DNA of 64,000 bases from Polyodon spathula (GCF_017654505.1 NC_054534.1:41513226-41577225); one strand, 5' to 3'; positions 25,601 to 38,915 are shown, counted from the stretch's first letter. The notes: generated by a model from the letters alone, not told the origin. Numbers and translations are program-made.

Positions 25601-28157
25601 CCAATACGATTATTCATTCTCTACTTATCTCTATCTAGGTTAGCGTAGTTTCTCATCATTTAATTAGTATAAGACCACACAATGGAAGCTGAGATGTAAA
25701 AGTGATTCAGCATGAAAATGAGCTTAAAATACCAGTGTCAACATAGAAAATACAGTTCAATCAATAAAGTGAAATCAAAATGTAGTATTAAATACACATA
25801 TTTTCAAATGTTAAGATATATATTTTACCCTGTTACACATAGATCACAGGTGAAATTAGTTTGATGGCTTTATTCTGGTCTCCTGTAGGAAATAGTCACA
25901 AACACAAAATATTTCTTGTTCATTTTGACACCAAGGCTGTCTTTTAATTTAAAGTGTACAAAAGCTGAACTTGACTGACTTTTTCCACATCAGAGCTGTG
26001 ATGTATTGTATGAACATTTTCATACAGACTCTATTTTGCAGCTCTAGCACTAGAAAATAAACAAATGTAAAAATCACATTAACTTGTTAAAGTTAAACAG
26101 AACCAAAACATTTTAACAAATGGCAATATTTATTACCGGTGTTAGAAATTGTCATGTAACAGGTATGTAGCTGGAGCAACACCCTTAATGCAATTTCCGT
26201 TGTAGAATTGTATAAACATATTTATTTTAGTTTTTCTGCCTTTCATTCTTTGTTCTAAATCTTATATAAAAAACATCTAAATGTCAAGTGAGGTTGCTTT
26301 ATATCATGTACTGTCAATCAAAACACAAAGGCTTTAATGCATCTGTTGCTGGCTTATTGGCACTTTCCTGAAGAGTGACTTTCAGAGAGGAACCGAGAAT
26401 AAGTAAAGATGCTTATGGCTAGTTTCTCATTTGTAGCTAAGGAATCGAGGCACTTTTCAAAACTTCATATTCAGCCTGATACCCTGAAGATTGTATCTTG
26501 ATAATTCTGTATGGAACAGTTTATCTGGGAGGATTAGGTAAAACATGGGCTCCCTATTAACACAGGATTCAGTCTATTTCTCTGGGCCACCTCTGTCGCT
26601 CACTATCTGCGCTCTTACATATGTCACTTAATCTTATCTAGATCTGTTCAACTCCTTCTGGCAAAGCTGTGCTATCCATGCCTCAGCCTCCTGCAATCCC
26701 AATGATATACCTGACTTTAACTCCTTCCACCAGCCTTACCAGAAGTTCTGAACCACGTTCTTAATAATACCAACTAATACAGGTTTTTTTATGATTTAAT
26801 GAAAGGTGATTATGAAGTATTTAACCACTGTCCTCTAACTGAAAAAAACATCTGAGCTGTTAAAAAAAAAAGTATCAATTCTAATCATACAGAAATCATT
26901 TCAGAAATTTTCAGAAAATTTCATACAGAAATATAAAGTAACATTAAAAGGACTTTTAAAACATGACCCAATGGCTTAAGCCAAAACAGCTTGAAAAAGT
27001 ATTCTCATTATTTAAAATATGAATTACAACAGTCTGGTTATGACTCACACAAAATAAAGCTAGTAGTTGAGTCAATGACGTAGCTGAATTAGTCTTTTTT
27101 TTCAAGTGACCAACAACAGAACAACAATTCCTCACACTTTTCTACCTGAGGCCCATTTTGATGTCTATTTGGGACAGCAACCCTTACAGCACTCCATGTA
27201 CAAATACAGACATAACAGAGGCCGTTGAAAACAGTGGCAATGTCTCCATCTTTATTTGTTCATGTGCCATACACTGTGTATCCCCTAGGCTGTTCCTGGT
27301 AATGTTAACCTTTTACAGGAGTTCCAGATGAAAATATGAAAACTAGACTTTGGGCAGAATATAATGTAATAAAGATTTGAACAGAGTTGATAGGTGACAA
27401 AGGCAAAGGAAGAAAAATAACTACTTAAATGACATTTATAGCTGCATGCTGTGACAATCTTGGAAAATTAAAATGATGATACGAAAGACATGGGTTACAG
27501 TCAAATGTTTACTATGGTATCCCATGATGAAAGTACATCAAAGTGCAGTAAAGCATACTATAATATAAGGATAGGAAAGCACGAGGTAGTATTTTGTATG
27601 GATCCAAGGTTTAATAGGAGCAGGTCAACTAAAAATGTGATCACTTTTTATTTTTACTAATTATACAAGCATTCTGAGCCAAGAGATTACCACATGTTTT
27701 TAAAAAATAGCTTAGTACTGAATACCTGCTTAAGGCTAAAGTCTAGCAGATCCATAATCATGCATGCAAAATATTTAGGGGGATGACTTTTAAAAGTCAT
27801 AAATCCTTCCTCATTACTAATGTACTTTAACTAATCCAATCCTGTCTCTTGTTTTTTTTCACAAGGTGTTCCCCAGGCTGTTTAATTATGTATTTTGATA
27901 AACAGATCTTAAAACTTGTGTGGTAACAATATGACATTTCTAGTAAACATGGGGACTGGGAAGCTGAATTACAATAGGCTAACTATACGACTACTTAGAA
28001 GTTTAATTGAACTATTTAAAGGTAATTAAAAAATCACTGCACTAATCAAGCTGGAAAGTTTGGTGTTATAATATATTAACCTTTGAAAAATAAACTCAAT
28101 TAAAAAATGTTCAGAGACAACATCAGAACTGCTTTTCACACAGATATTGCAACCTAA

Positions 28158-28182
28158 TAACCCTAACCCTAACCCTAACCCT
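28158..28182. repeat. short interstitial telomere-type repeat (TAACCC)4
   Basis: Four tandem TAACCC units, the vertebrate telomere repeat, run into TATATATA. The run is short and embedded in ordinary AT-rich sequence. Confidence 0.9.
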
Positions 28183-30376
28183 ATATATATACACGTTCAA
28201 AGAGCCAGCTGCCCTTCTTCTTCTTCTTCTTCTTATTGTTTCCTTAACTATTTCTGGTATGGTCATTCAAATACCATTAACAATATGCAAAAATAGAGAC
28301 TTGCTTTTAGACATAGGTAAGGCCTTCATAATTTCCCATAGGTCTTTAGACCAATAATTAAAAATGACATGTTCATTTTTAAACAATACTGGAATCATAT
28401 CATAGATGAAAGACTTTACATTAAACTAAGGGACACCAATGCCTATTCGTTGGTTATAATGGTATCGCATTGGTATTACTGGGATTAAAATAGAGCTGTT
28501 CATATCATGCTGCCAGTCACTCAGGCCTACATTATTATTATTATAAAAGCTAGGGATCCCTCTGATTATAAATCCTTCTTTCACACTGTGTTTCAAAACA
28601 GTCAGTGAAAGTATGACTATAGCCTATTCCAAATCCTTGGTTTTGTATAGCTTAGGTTTGTTCTAAGGATGCTAAGTAATGAAACGATTTTGCCTACATA
28701 TCACTGGCCAGCATATACAGAATCCATAAAAAATACAATTTTCACTTCAAAAAGCAACTGTGCATGGATTGTTCTATATTTCACTTTCCTCACTATATCT
28801 CTTTTTGTGTTATTACTTCAGCTTGTTGTCCAGCCTCCTGGATTCATTATTTTTCAAACCGTGTCAATTGAAATTCAATCCAGGGGATTCCATTTTGTAT
28901 TAGTTATAGTTTTATATTGCACATATTGTATAGTATATAGACTCAGCAGCCTCATGCAACATGTGGCAGTTTATAACATTACAGTTATATTGCTGGATCT
29001 TTATTTGACCATTACTTTTTAGAAACCATGAAGGTTACTGTACAGTCTAGGAAAGATAACATCACTCATTGTATACTGCTACTGCAGTACAGGAAAGATA
29101 AAAAGCAGACATAAGGAAGTAATATGTATTCTACTTGTGTCCAGGTTAAACTGTTACTGAGGATTTCAATATTTTTCCAGGTCTGATTAACTGCACTGAT
29201 GCAATAAAGTCCAGCAGAGTAATCACAGCATCATTAAAGACTAAGTAGCGGGGTTCCAAAAAAATATGCCGTTATCCATCCCCACGTGTTGCTACAACTG
29301 TTTAAATAATGTACCTGTAAATTTCTTTTCATTGTTAATATCCTGTCAACTTTAAAGTCTATTTCAAAATGCCTGCTCTATTGCACTGGGGTTTGAGATC
29401 TGTCCTCTCAATCACTGCAGTAAAAAATGAAAAAAAGAAAAACCTCACAAGCACTTTGGCTTTTCTGTCCCATCATGGATTGTTATTGCTGTGTTACCCA
29501 TTTAACAATGCGGGCAATAATCCTTACACTATTATTACACTTCAGTGGACATTTTGAAAAGAGCTTTGAAACAGGCTATAAAGTTATGTGTAAAAAGTTG
29601 TCAGGATGTTAACAATGAAAAGAAATATTACAGGTAGATTATTTTTCGGAAACCTGCTACTTACTCTTTAAGCTCCATATGTAAATCTTATTGCACTTCA
29701 AACCTGTTTGCACAGGAACATGTTATACTATTGCAGCAAGTTGTATAACTTAGCAGTATTTCATTTTGGGAAAACAGAGAGTTATGACTTTTCAAAGTAC
29801 GAAACTAATGAAAAGTTTACATTTGGCTGAAAATGAAACAATGCAAGGCTATTAAACAGCAATTCACATTTTCTTTATTTAAAAATCAACGAAAGCCATT
29901 TAACTGTGGTATCATTTCATTGGCGTTCAGTGAAATCATGTACATAGCAATTCTTTAATAAATATCATGACTAATTTAATTCAGAGTGCAGTATACTTAA
30001 AGGGATTTGTATTCAGGCTTTATAACTTAAGACCACAGAGGGATACATTTTATTACAGATTTACTGCTGTGCTTCTGGGACCTGAATATGAGTCCCCTTC
30101 GCTTTTTTATGGTATGAGCAATAAAGCAGATCTTAATGCAAGAAAAAAAATACATTGTATTTCTTTTTATTTCTGCTAAAGCAATACTAAACTTTGCCCC
30201 AACAGATTGTGAATTACTTGTATTCAACTCATTGTTTTACTCTACCGTATTTAAAAAGGAATGTATATATTAATACTATATACATTTTTCTATAATAAAA
30301 CATTTGTTACATTACAGATAAAATAAAAGGGAGCCATAAAAAATATTTAGAGGTCAGCAATAGTCAGAAAGGAGGT

Positions 30377-30842
30377 TGTGACAGGGTGGTCAAGTGATGA
30401 TGTCACTTGCAAATGCGCTCTTATATAATCCCAACAAAAGGTTTAAACAAAACAAAAGACTTCTTCAAGACAAAATGGCACGGTGGCCAAAACAAACAAA
30501 CACAAAACTGTACACACACTAAATAAAACAAGTATCATGCTGGTTTCAAGCCAGCACAAGTAGCAGTTGTTATTTTTATATTGTACTTCTTACATTCCTC
30601 CTCTCTGAACACCCCACCCTGATGAGCGGCTGATCCTTATATATACATGGCCATCTCCAAATTGGTAATCACTTAATTCATTTGGAGATGGCCACATTAT
30701 GCATGTCTTTAGCATGGATGGGGAATTTTAACCCTGTCCATGCTTTAAAACAATAATAACAAATATTTTATTTTTAAACAACAAAACACATTGAAATCAT
30801 AATAATACACATAAACACAGGGGAGGGGTGTACCTTGTCACA
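30377..30842 (-). mobile_element. solo LTR, minus orientation
   Basis: A 466-bp segment begins TGTGACAGGG and ends CCTTGTCACA. It is flanked by GAGGT (30372-30376) and GGGGT (30843-30847), a 5-bp target duplication with one change. On the minus strand it has a TATATATAAGG promoter-like box near 30640. No retroelement genes lie beside it, so it is a recombined solo LTR. Confidence 0.7.
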
Positions 30843-31773
30843 GGGGTATAAAGCATTCAGACACAATTGATGTAAGATAAATTGAAGAGGCATGTTTTCT
30901 GCAAAACAGTTGTTCTATCTGTAAAACATATTGTGGTTTGTGAGAGAAAAAGTTGCATGAGCCTAGTTGGTTAGCCAACTCACACATTAACAGTAAAAGC
31001 ATTTTAAAAAAGTCTATAATTGCCAAACCACAGGCCCTTTTGAAAGAATCATTTGTAGTTCCCCATATTTATTAAAACATCTCAGACACATCAATAAAAT
31101 ATTTCCCTTTCAAAATGTAAATTTGTATAGCTGTTTTAGAGAAAGTGTTATTTTGCATATTTCACAATCTTTAACACCACAATTGGCCATCCAAGTGTTT
31201 TCTGTAAACCCTCAAAGCAAAGTAATGAACCAGCTGTGTTCATATGTGAGACTGTACTTTGTTCTAGATACATTAATGGCTGAGCTAACCGAAATTATGT
31301 GATTTTTTTACCACAGTGTCTTGCAATCATTTTACAATCATTTGAGATCTTGTCAGCTTGCTCAATAGCACTAGATGTTATTTTAGTCACAACTACCAAT
31401 ATATCACAGATACATTACTTTTACATATCTGTAATTTTGTACATTTTCCTTAAGTAAATAAAAAATTACAAGTAGATTTGCACAGTAATTTTGCAGTTTA
31501 TACCAGTGGTTCTCAAACTGGGGCACATAGAATGTATCGCACAGGCCTTAGGAGGGTCAGGATTTATTTATTTATTTATTTTAATTTAATTACAGCACAC
31601 ATCTTAACCTAGGCTACACCATATAACAGGCAGATAATTTACTTTGGCTTTATTGACGGTTTTGATTGGATCCCCAATAATACTTCCGCCAATCAGAGGG
31701 TCGCATACCATGCTCACAGCGATCCCGCCTTCTGGCAGACTGGTACTGTATACATTGTGTTCGGTTTATATCT

Positions 31774-32139
31774 TTATTTTACATATATTAAAATAGGGAT
31801 AAAATCGGTCAAACAAATCATTTTTAATCTCAGTAAATACACTTTATGTGTGGAATGTGATGTGTAGCAGTTCTGGTTTCTGGTTAACAATGTCCCTGGC
31901 ATGTATGATGAAGCAGAATCTGTGCAAGTCGAAGCCACGTTTTCCAAAGTTAGCTGGTACTTTGCATACGTTTGGGCAATTGCTGTGCTGACAGAAATAG
32001 TATCTACAGAAGGTATGAACATGACCTCAGCACAAAACAAGCCAGGTTTGTTCACCTTGAAATCATAAAAAGAAAAGAAAATGGACAGAACTGGACGGTG
32101 CAAGCCATCAGGAGACGCGTCAAAAATCACACTGGACAT
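31774..32139 (-). pseudogene. hAT transposase remnant
   Basis: The 121-codon minus-strand frame contains PGLFCAEVMFIPSVDTISVS and then YQLTLENVASTCTDSASSYM. The second stretch resembles the second-Asp region of hAT transposases (a V..CTD.A.YM pattern). The neighbouring coding sequence is frameshifted, and only part of the catalytic core remains. The location inside hAT ends with an 8-bp duplication supports the call. Confidence 0.55.
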
Positions 32140-33081
32140 TTACATCAATGCATTCCATAAGTTTACCAACTAAAGCATGACCATTTTCTGTCAAACATTT
32201 ACGATTAAGATTGTTGGCGTTGATGGACAGACAGTACTGTCACACGAAGTCACCAATACATACCTCTCTGTAATAAACAGTGGCTGTCCAGCAAAACTCA
32301 TTAACAGCCATTATGTGCTTTATTTTTATTAAAGCTTGTGTAAAACCACATAAATTGATTGCTTGACTCTCAGTTCACTTTCTTGTTTTGTTAAATGTGT
32401 CACTTATTTTTCAGTAAGTTATTTTATTGTCAGTGCAATCATGTACCTCAATGCAACAGTATTTGCAGCGCTATGCATCCTCTGCCTCATTTCTGCTAAT
32501 TTTACTTTTTGTATACTTTGAAAAATATTATATTTTATGCAAATATTTAATTTTAGTTTTTGATCAAGCTAGTAGTTACTACGCCCAGCAATTACGACAA
32601 TAATCAGACTTTGATTGGCCAACATAATCGGGTGATAATGTGTTTGTGAAACGACAGAGAACCAATTTTGAACGTTTCTTGATCCTCTGACATCTAAACG
32701 TCTGCTGTATCCTAGGATACAGTGTAGGTCTACTTATTACAATGTTAGAGTCAAAATAAAACAGCATTTTAATCACAATTTTGTGTATTTCCTAGAAAAT
32801 AGTACCAGGAAAATATTGAATAATAGACAAAAATCGGGTATAAATCAGTAAAAACCAACGTCCAGTTAAAAAAAAAAATCCTGCAATTTTTTGGTAAAAT
32901 TCGGAATAAACTGCAAACGCAGAACACTATGTATACAGAACAGGTTAAAGAAGCGCTGGACTATAATAAGGGAAATAATGTGTCAGATGACAAAGTGGAT
33001 ATGAGAATGGCACTGATGAAGACAATTTACTTGAAACCAATAATAGACTGCAAAAGTAGACTGGACATTGACATCAAAGGA

Positions 33082-35572
33082 TTTACAGTTTTTTCCAATT
33101 GTTTACACACTAAAATTGGAACTTGAAACGCGATCACCGAAACCTGAAACTCATGTACCAAATCTCTAAACCAAGTCTGCAAAATTGCAAGCACAATTCC
33201 TGCTTTACACTCAGTTTCCACTTCTATATCACACTTTTTGCAAAACACTGCACACAGTTCTCTACATTAGGCACAACATTCAAAATGAAAGTCTCTGTAG
33301 TCCCTTTGGAAAGCAACGCCAATCACAATGCCAAGCTCTATACACCAATTGGCAACATCCACTCCTCACAGGTGTAAACACTAGTTGCTGAATTGTTCAC
33401 TTAGAAATCAGAGCTTTAGCACTAGAAAAGGCCACAGATGAGCTCTCCTGTTTTGGAGGAAAATGGAAGTCAATGATGAAGCAAGAGTTAGAGGTCAAGG
33501 AGTGAGAGTAAGAGTAGGAAGAGGGGGACAAGGACAAGGAAGGACAGTTGTCTCAGATGAGATCAGGGCCACATTGGTTGACCATGTGCTCAACCATGGA
33601 TTGAGTATGAGGGAGGCTGGGCAAAGAGTTCAGCCCAACCTGAGCCGCTACATGGTTGCATCTATCATCCGTACATTCAGAAATGAGAACTGGTAAGTTA
33701 CCTACCATCTACACTATGCTTTTTATGTATATATACTGTAGTATACTGCAGTCTGACATATCAGGAGGCCTATGTTACTCAGTGATTGTTGGTCAATGTT
33801 ACAGTAATGTCATTTCATATTGAAAGAAAATAGATTATTTTAGATTACTGTAACCAATCATATCATATTTGTGGATCTTCTGCAGAACTGAGAGACGGCC
33901 AGGCCATGGTGGAAGACACCGGCTGTTCACACCAGAACAGGAGACCGCTATTGTGAACATGGTGGTGGCAAACAATACCATTAGACTACGAGAAATCCAG
34001 AACCACATAATTGCAGACAACACAATATTCAATAACATTCACCAGGTGGACTTGTCTACATTGGACCGTGTATTACAGTGCAACCTAATCCAGATGAAAC
34101 AGGTCTACAGGGTGCCATTTGAGCGAAACTCAGAGAGGGTTAAAGAACAGCGCTATGAATATGTGCAAGTAAGTACTATACTGTGAATTTACTATCATAT
34201 CAGCACTTTATAGACACACTACAGTACTGTAATCCAGTGTATTGTGCCTTACCATATTGACTGCTCTAGGTCTATTTCACATATTGTCTTCTTGTCTTTT
34301 TCAGAGAGTCTTGGAGCTGGATGCCGCTGCAATTCAGCACATTTATATTTACATTGATGAGGCTGGCTTCAACCTAGCCAAAAGAAGGGGACGGGGACGG
34401 AACATTATTGGCCACCGTGCCATTGTGAATGTCCCTGGACAGCGTGGAGGAAATATCACCATGTGCGCAGCCGTTAGCCAGCAAGGCGTCGTCCATCACC
34501 ATGCCAACCTTGGTCCCTACAACACCGCCATTCTCATCACATTCCTGGACACACTACATGGCATCCTCATTCCAGCTGAGCAGAGGGGTGGACCAGAGCA
34601 GCCAAGGTATGTTGTCATCTGGGACAACGTGAGTTTCCACCGGGCTGTTCTGGTCCGCAACTGGTTCATCGACCACCCACAATTTATTGTTCTATACCTC
34701 CCACCATATTCCCCATTTCTAAACCCAATTGAAGAATTTTCTTCGGCATGGCAATGGAAGGTGTATGACCGCCATCCCCTCCCATGCATGTCTCTTCTCC
34801 AGGCAATGGAGGATGCATGTGGTGAAGTTGATGTGGGGGCTTTCGGTGGCTGGATCCGTCACTCCAAAAGATTCTTTCCCCACTGTTTAGCCAGGGACAA
34901 CATCGCTTGTGATGTAGATGAGGTGCTGTGGCCAGACCAAAATAGGAGGCAGGATGCAGTCTAATTTCTTTTGTCTTATATTTTGCATGTGTTTTTGTCT
35001 TTTTGTGTTTAGAGTTTTAAAAGAATGAGCCACTTTCATTTTTTATTTTTGTACAGAAAACCCTTTATCTTACTGAATGTTTTTCCTGGTTTTCTCCTGT
35101 TGGGTATGGAAAGTGTTACATACAAAACACAAATGTTCAAAAATACTGCATTTTGGAAATAAATGACAATGTTTTTGTTACTGTATTGCATTTGTGTGTG
35201 TTTATTTATATATATTTGAGTAGGTATACATTACTGTGACAATTTTTTACAACCAGCTGCAGTGTAACACTGAAAATGCAAAAGGCATAAACCTACTGAT
35301 GGGATATTCATAGTAATGTTTTGTGTTGAGCACATCAGTGTGTTGTTGGTTGGCAGACAGATCTATTGATATGACGCGTGTGTGTGTCATTTTGATGCAA
35401 AAAAACATTTTGGAAAGAGATAAAACAGTTTTGAATGCAGTGTTTCCTTTTTGCTAGAGATTTGTAGAGTTTCGCATTTTGTGTTTGTGGTTTTGTGTTT
35501 TGTGTTTAGAGTTTTGGGAAAATGAGCCAAAGATTCAGTAAACGTGTGTAAACAATTGGGAAAAACAGTAAA
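33082..35572 (+). mobile_element. Tc1/mariner-type transposon with a three-exon transposase, nested in the hAT element
   Basis: The left end TTTACAGTTTTTTCCAATTG then TTTACACAC (33082-33110) returns inverted at 35544-35572 with three differences. The 2.49-kb interval encloses one transposase gene on the plus strand. The neighbours on both sides belong to the hAT element, so this insertion is the younger of the two. A clear target duplication is not visible. Confidence 0.8.
33463..34964 (+). CDS. Tc1/mariner-superfamily (IS630-like) transposase, three exons, nearly intact
   Basis: Exons 33463-33692, 33886-34168 and 34305-34964 join to 390 codons; introns are GTAAGT...TTCTGCAG and GTAAGT...TTTTTCAG. 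Exon 1 has a Gly/Arg-rich start and a helix-turn-helix (LVDHVLNHGLSMREAGQRV). Exon 2 has a second helix-turn-helix region and FERNSERVKEQRYEYVQ. Exon 3 carries the catalytic triad: IYIDEAGFNL, VIWDNVSFHRA and NPIEEF, with 35 residues between the second Asp and the first Glu (36 to the second). The one lesion: exon 1 ends TG and exon 2 begins A, so splicing creates a TGA at the junction. A donor ending AG, the consensus, would read Arg instead. Which named DD35E/DD36E family it belongs to is uncertain. Confidence 0.85.
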
Positions 35573-35925
35573 AAAGCTGGAATTGATGATGCAGAAACCC
35601 AGAGGCAGTGTAAACTGTGCTTGCTACTGTAGTAGGACTGTTCTTTTATATTAAGCACGTTTGTGTGTGTGTGTGTTTTTTTTTTGTTTTTTTTTTTACA
35701 AAAGGGTTTAGTAAAGTAACAGCCAAAATTGTTTGTGTCAGACTTGTTAGAAAGTCTGTATCAAAATGGTTGATTGTTATTGTCGATACGTTGTAGATGC
35801 GACTATTAGTGCAGGCATCGCAAAGTCCAGAAATAAAACAAAACATTAAAATAAATTAGTTTAACACAGTACAAAACTGAGCTGATTTTGCCAGTGCTGA
35901 ACTTATTTTGAAGCAAATTAAAGCA

Positions 35926-36387
35926 TTTTCGTTTCTGTTTTATTTTTAAAGATTTTAATATTGTCCTACAATTACTGCATGTTAGTACTGTGATCATTCC
36001 ACTGTGTTATGTTGGGAACCATAGCTAAGTTTTAAAACTGAGAGATAGCAAATGCTTATCGTTAAAGTTTACTGGTACCTTAAAATTAACGGCCATATAA
36101 GAACATTAATTACTATAACTGATTAGGACTTCTTTGTTGTTCTCCAAGTTACTGCAGTGAAGTTGTAGATTTTTAGCAGACATATTTCATTAAGTAAACA
36201 TTAATTTTAATGTTTTTGGAATTAAAAGTATAATTAAAAAAAAAAAAAAAAAAACGTGTGGCAAGAGCCACAGACAAGAGGAAGGGGGACGAGGCCCAAA
36301 AAGTTTTAGAACCACTGGCTTATACAATGACCATAGTTTATCATGCTCTTAAACCCAGAAACTGGGTTTTTTTGTTGTTGTTTTGTT
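35926..36387. repeat. duplicated hAT end, copy A1
   Basis: This 462-bp unit contains the right end of the hAT element, its 8-bp target duplication and about 60 bases of flank. It is repeated at 36837-37299 with roughly 99% identity by eye (changes include TTGGGAACC/TTGTGAACC and TTATCGTT/TTATCATT). Confidence 0.9.
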
Positions 36388-36836
36388 AAACGTGTATAAT
36401 GCAGGAGGCTGTCCTTCTGCAACCAGCAAGAAGGGTTTAGGTCCATAGTGTTTGTTTCTCTCCCTTTATATACTGTGCAATAATCATGAAATTAGCCCAA
36501 TACCATGATTTTTTCAATATTCTTAAGAAATAAAAATTAATTATTTCATAATTATTTGTATTGCATACAAAAAAAACACATTAACTCATATATTAGCTTT
36601 GAAATCTGTATCTTTATAAATGCAATAAGCTCTGTGTATTTTTCTATGACAAGTATTATTTTCTCCTCCGTCATTTTGGATACTGCTGCACCCTGCCGGA
36701 CCACGTGCACTTGTTTTGTGATTGCTCAATTCCCTAATTGTCGTGCGACAAAATCACAGAAAATAGGATCCAATTTATTTCGCGTCACACCAGCATCACC
36801 CCTGCTTCGCCTGTGGTGTGAAAGATACTTATCAAA
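36388..36836. repeat. repeat unit B1, between the two hAT-end copies
   Basis: The 449-bp unit from AAACGTGTATAATGCAGG to GATACTTATCAAA recurs at 38916-39363 with about five differences. On the minus strand a frame reading NKLDPIFCDFVARQLGN then VVQQDAAVSKMTEEKI runs from copy A2 into B1 without a break. That suggests B is the 5' coding part of a hAT-like gene and A2-B1 is the original order. Confidence 0.8.
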
Positions 36837-37299
36837 TTTTCGTTTCTGTTTTATTTTTAAAGATTTTAATATTGTCCTACAATTACTGCATGTTAGTACT
36901 GTGATCATTCCACTGTGTTATGTTGTGAACCATAGCTAAGTTTTAAAACTGAGAGATAGCAAATGCTTATCATTAAAGTTTACTGGTACCTTAGAATTAA
37001 CGGCCATATAAGAACATTAATTACTATAACTGATTAGGACTTCTTTGTTGTTCTCCAAGTTACTGCAGTGAAGTTGTAGATTTTTAGCAGACATATTTCA
37101 TTAAGTAAACATTAATTTTAATGTTTTTGGAATTAAAAGTATAATTAAAAAAAAAAAAAAAAAAAATGTGTGGTAAGAGCCACAGACAAGAGGAAGGGGG
37201 ACGAGGCCCAAAAAGTTTTAGAACCACTGGCTTATACAATGACCATAGTTTATCATGCTCTTAAACCCAGAAACTGGGTTTTTTTGTTGTTGTTTTGTT
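36837..37299. repeat. duplicated hAT end, copy A2
   Basis: Second copy of unit A, including the hAT terminus TTTTAGAACCACTG followed by GCTTATAC. After 37299 the sequence differs from that after A1, so the duplicated block ends here. Confidence 0.9.
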
Positions 37300-37669
37300 T
37301 CTCTATTAAACTGTTTTGTTTTTCGTTTATAGAAGGCTAATATCTGGGAGCTGTAGCTAAACAGCCAGCATTTAAACCCAGACTACGCTTCACCATTGTG
37401 CATGTATAAACCTGTAAATCACCACTTTCACTGAGAGCACTCACTCTGGACTTGTGACTGTGTTGTATTTATGTGTGTCTTGTTTAGTGTCTATTATTAT
37501 TTCATGACTGAACCCCGTGGTTTACCTCCGTGATACACATTGTTGTGTAGAGTCGGGTGTTATTATTTCTAGCTGCAAAACAAGCAACCCAGCCAAATAA
37601 ATAGCTGTTTAACTGTGAACTGTGTTGTTTCAAATCATTCCTGAGCACTGCATCACTCACTTTGCCACA
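37300..37669 (+). mobile_element. probable LTR 3' part, plus orientation
   Basis: The segment has an AATAAA at 37596-37601, about 70 bases before an end reading TTTGCCACA, as in an LTR R-U5 region. The 5' start is not defined, and no retroelement genes adjoin it. Confidence 0.35.
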
Positions 37670-37747
37670 GTATCAAATAAACAATAAATAGTAGCTTTAT
37701 AGCCAAAACAACACTCTTATTATTCTTTAAACAAACCTATAGGTTAG

Positions 37748-38642
37748 TATGACAGGAAGGCTGAGTGGTGAGGTACCCAGAAGCTGACACACGGACACAC
37801 AGACAGGTACTAAACGCTGTGGTGAGTTTTTATTTAAAATAAAAACCATTAAACTATTTTCTCAGAGCAAAAATAAAAGGTTTAAACAAAATAAATCCTG
37901 AACACATAATCCAATCACAGTCTCCTTCACTGATCCTATTAGGCTTATAAGGTTTGAACTATTTTTCTTTCTCCCATCTCCCATCTCTCTCGCTCTCATT
38001 CTCCTTCCACACCCACACTGACCAGCAGAAGCTGCAGGGTATTTATACATGTGACCAATCAATCTGGAGATGGTCACATTCTGCACGAGTTTTCGTTTCC
38101 ATGGCCGACAGTCAATTTATCAATAATTACTGACTGCCAACCACACATTTGCACAAGCTGTCTGGCAGTGACGAGCTGCCAACACCGCCTCTGTCTGACC
38201 ACATTTAAACTACACAATATTTACAATACATTTAAATCATAACAATCAGCCTTGTCAACCCCTCAATACATATATTTTACATGCAGGGCTTTGCCCTGCC
38301 CTCTAACAATGTGCAGGGCTCTATCCTACCCTGTCCCAGTTAGGTAGTGCCTACAGAACACCTCTCTGAGTTCCTCAAAACTGCTGAACTCTTTCAATGT
38401 TCTTTGTGTGGTGTCTTTTTCAGGTCGGCCAATCAAGAACTACATTCATAGCAGAAAAATCAGTCAATCAACTTCCCCTCAAAAGACACCACACTAATCC
38501 AGTTTAATTTAAATCATCTCATCTGGGTAATGGATAGCCATCTAGGTCCAAGGCTTCGCCTCAGTGTTTGAGCCAAGATGGCTGCCAGTTACATCAAGAG
38601 TACACATACATTTTCCCAGCATAGGGCCTCTGCCCTGTCACA
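37748..38642 (-). mobile_element. probable solo LTR, minus orientation
   Basis: The 895-bp segment runs from TATGACAGGAAGG to CCCTGTCACA, which are inverted ends of an LTR (minus strand TGTGACAGGG...CCTTCCTGTCA). On the minus strand there is a TATAAATACC box near 38040 and an AATAAA near 37830. No clear target duplication is seen. A second LTR start, TGTGACAGGAAGGAGG, lies at 38888. Confidence 0.5.
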
Positions 38643-38915
38643 AGAAGGTAATATGAGTTTCATAAATAAAAGAACATGTTAAGGTCAAGAGGTTTTTGAA
38701 CTCTCATGTGTGGATGTTAAGTGTTGCGTGAATCAATAACATAATTAGTTTTTTTCAGTTTTGCTGCACAGTGTATTGCATTTGTGTATTTGCTCAGGGA
38801 CCCTGAGGAAATTGTAAACTAACTTATTTTATTGTGCTACCCATGTAAAGCACAGAATTGACCTGTCTAAAACCTTTATAACATTGTTGTGACAGGAAGG
38901 AGGACAGGTAAAGGT

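Larger units (their letters stand above)
18721..31503. other. intergenic stretch without a recognisable gene
   Basis: No exon with both coding potential and splice sites was found here. Open frames are short and unlike known proteins; the 117-codon frame at 28669-29022 is hydrophobic and AT-driven. The items I can name are simple repeats, a Tc1-like end, a telomere-type repeat, a hairpin and one solo LTR, listed separately. Confidence 0.6.
31504..36317 (-). mobile_element. hAT-type DNA transposon with a nested Tc1/mariner-type element
   Basis: The left end is CAGTGGTTCTCAAACTGGGG and the right end is TTTTAGAACCACTG, the classic Charlie-like hAT termini. An 8-bp target duplication is visible: GTTTATAC (31496-31503) and GCTTATAC (36318-36325), one mismatch. 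The transposase remnant runs on the minus strand. Without the nested element (33082-35572) it would be about 2.3 kb, so it is also internally deleted. The right end and its flank are duplicated downstream (36837-37299). Confidence 0.85.

Noticed and set aside
26480..26760. Possible LINE reverse-transcriptase C-terminal remnant
   Set aside because: The frame has a vaguely LINE-like feel but no motif that I could name.
28669..29022. 117-codon plus-strand frame with hydrophobic stretches
   Set aside because: Composition follows AT-rich sequence. There is no recognisable domain, no splice context and no repeat relationship.
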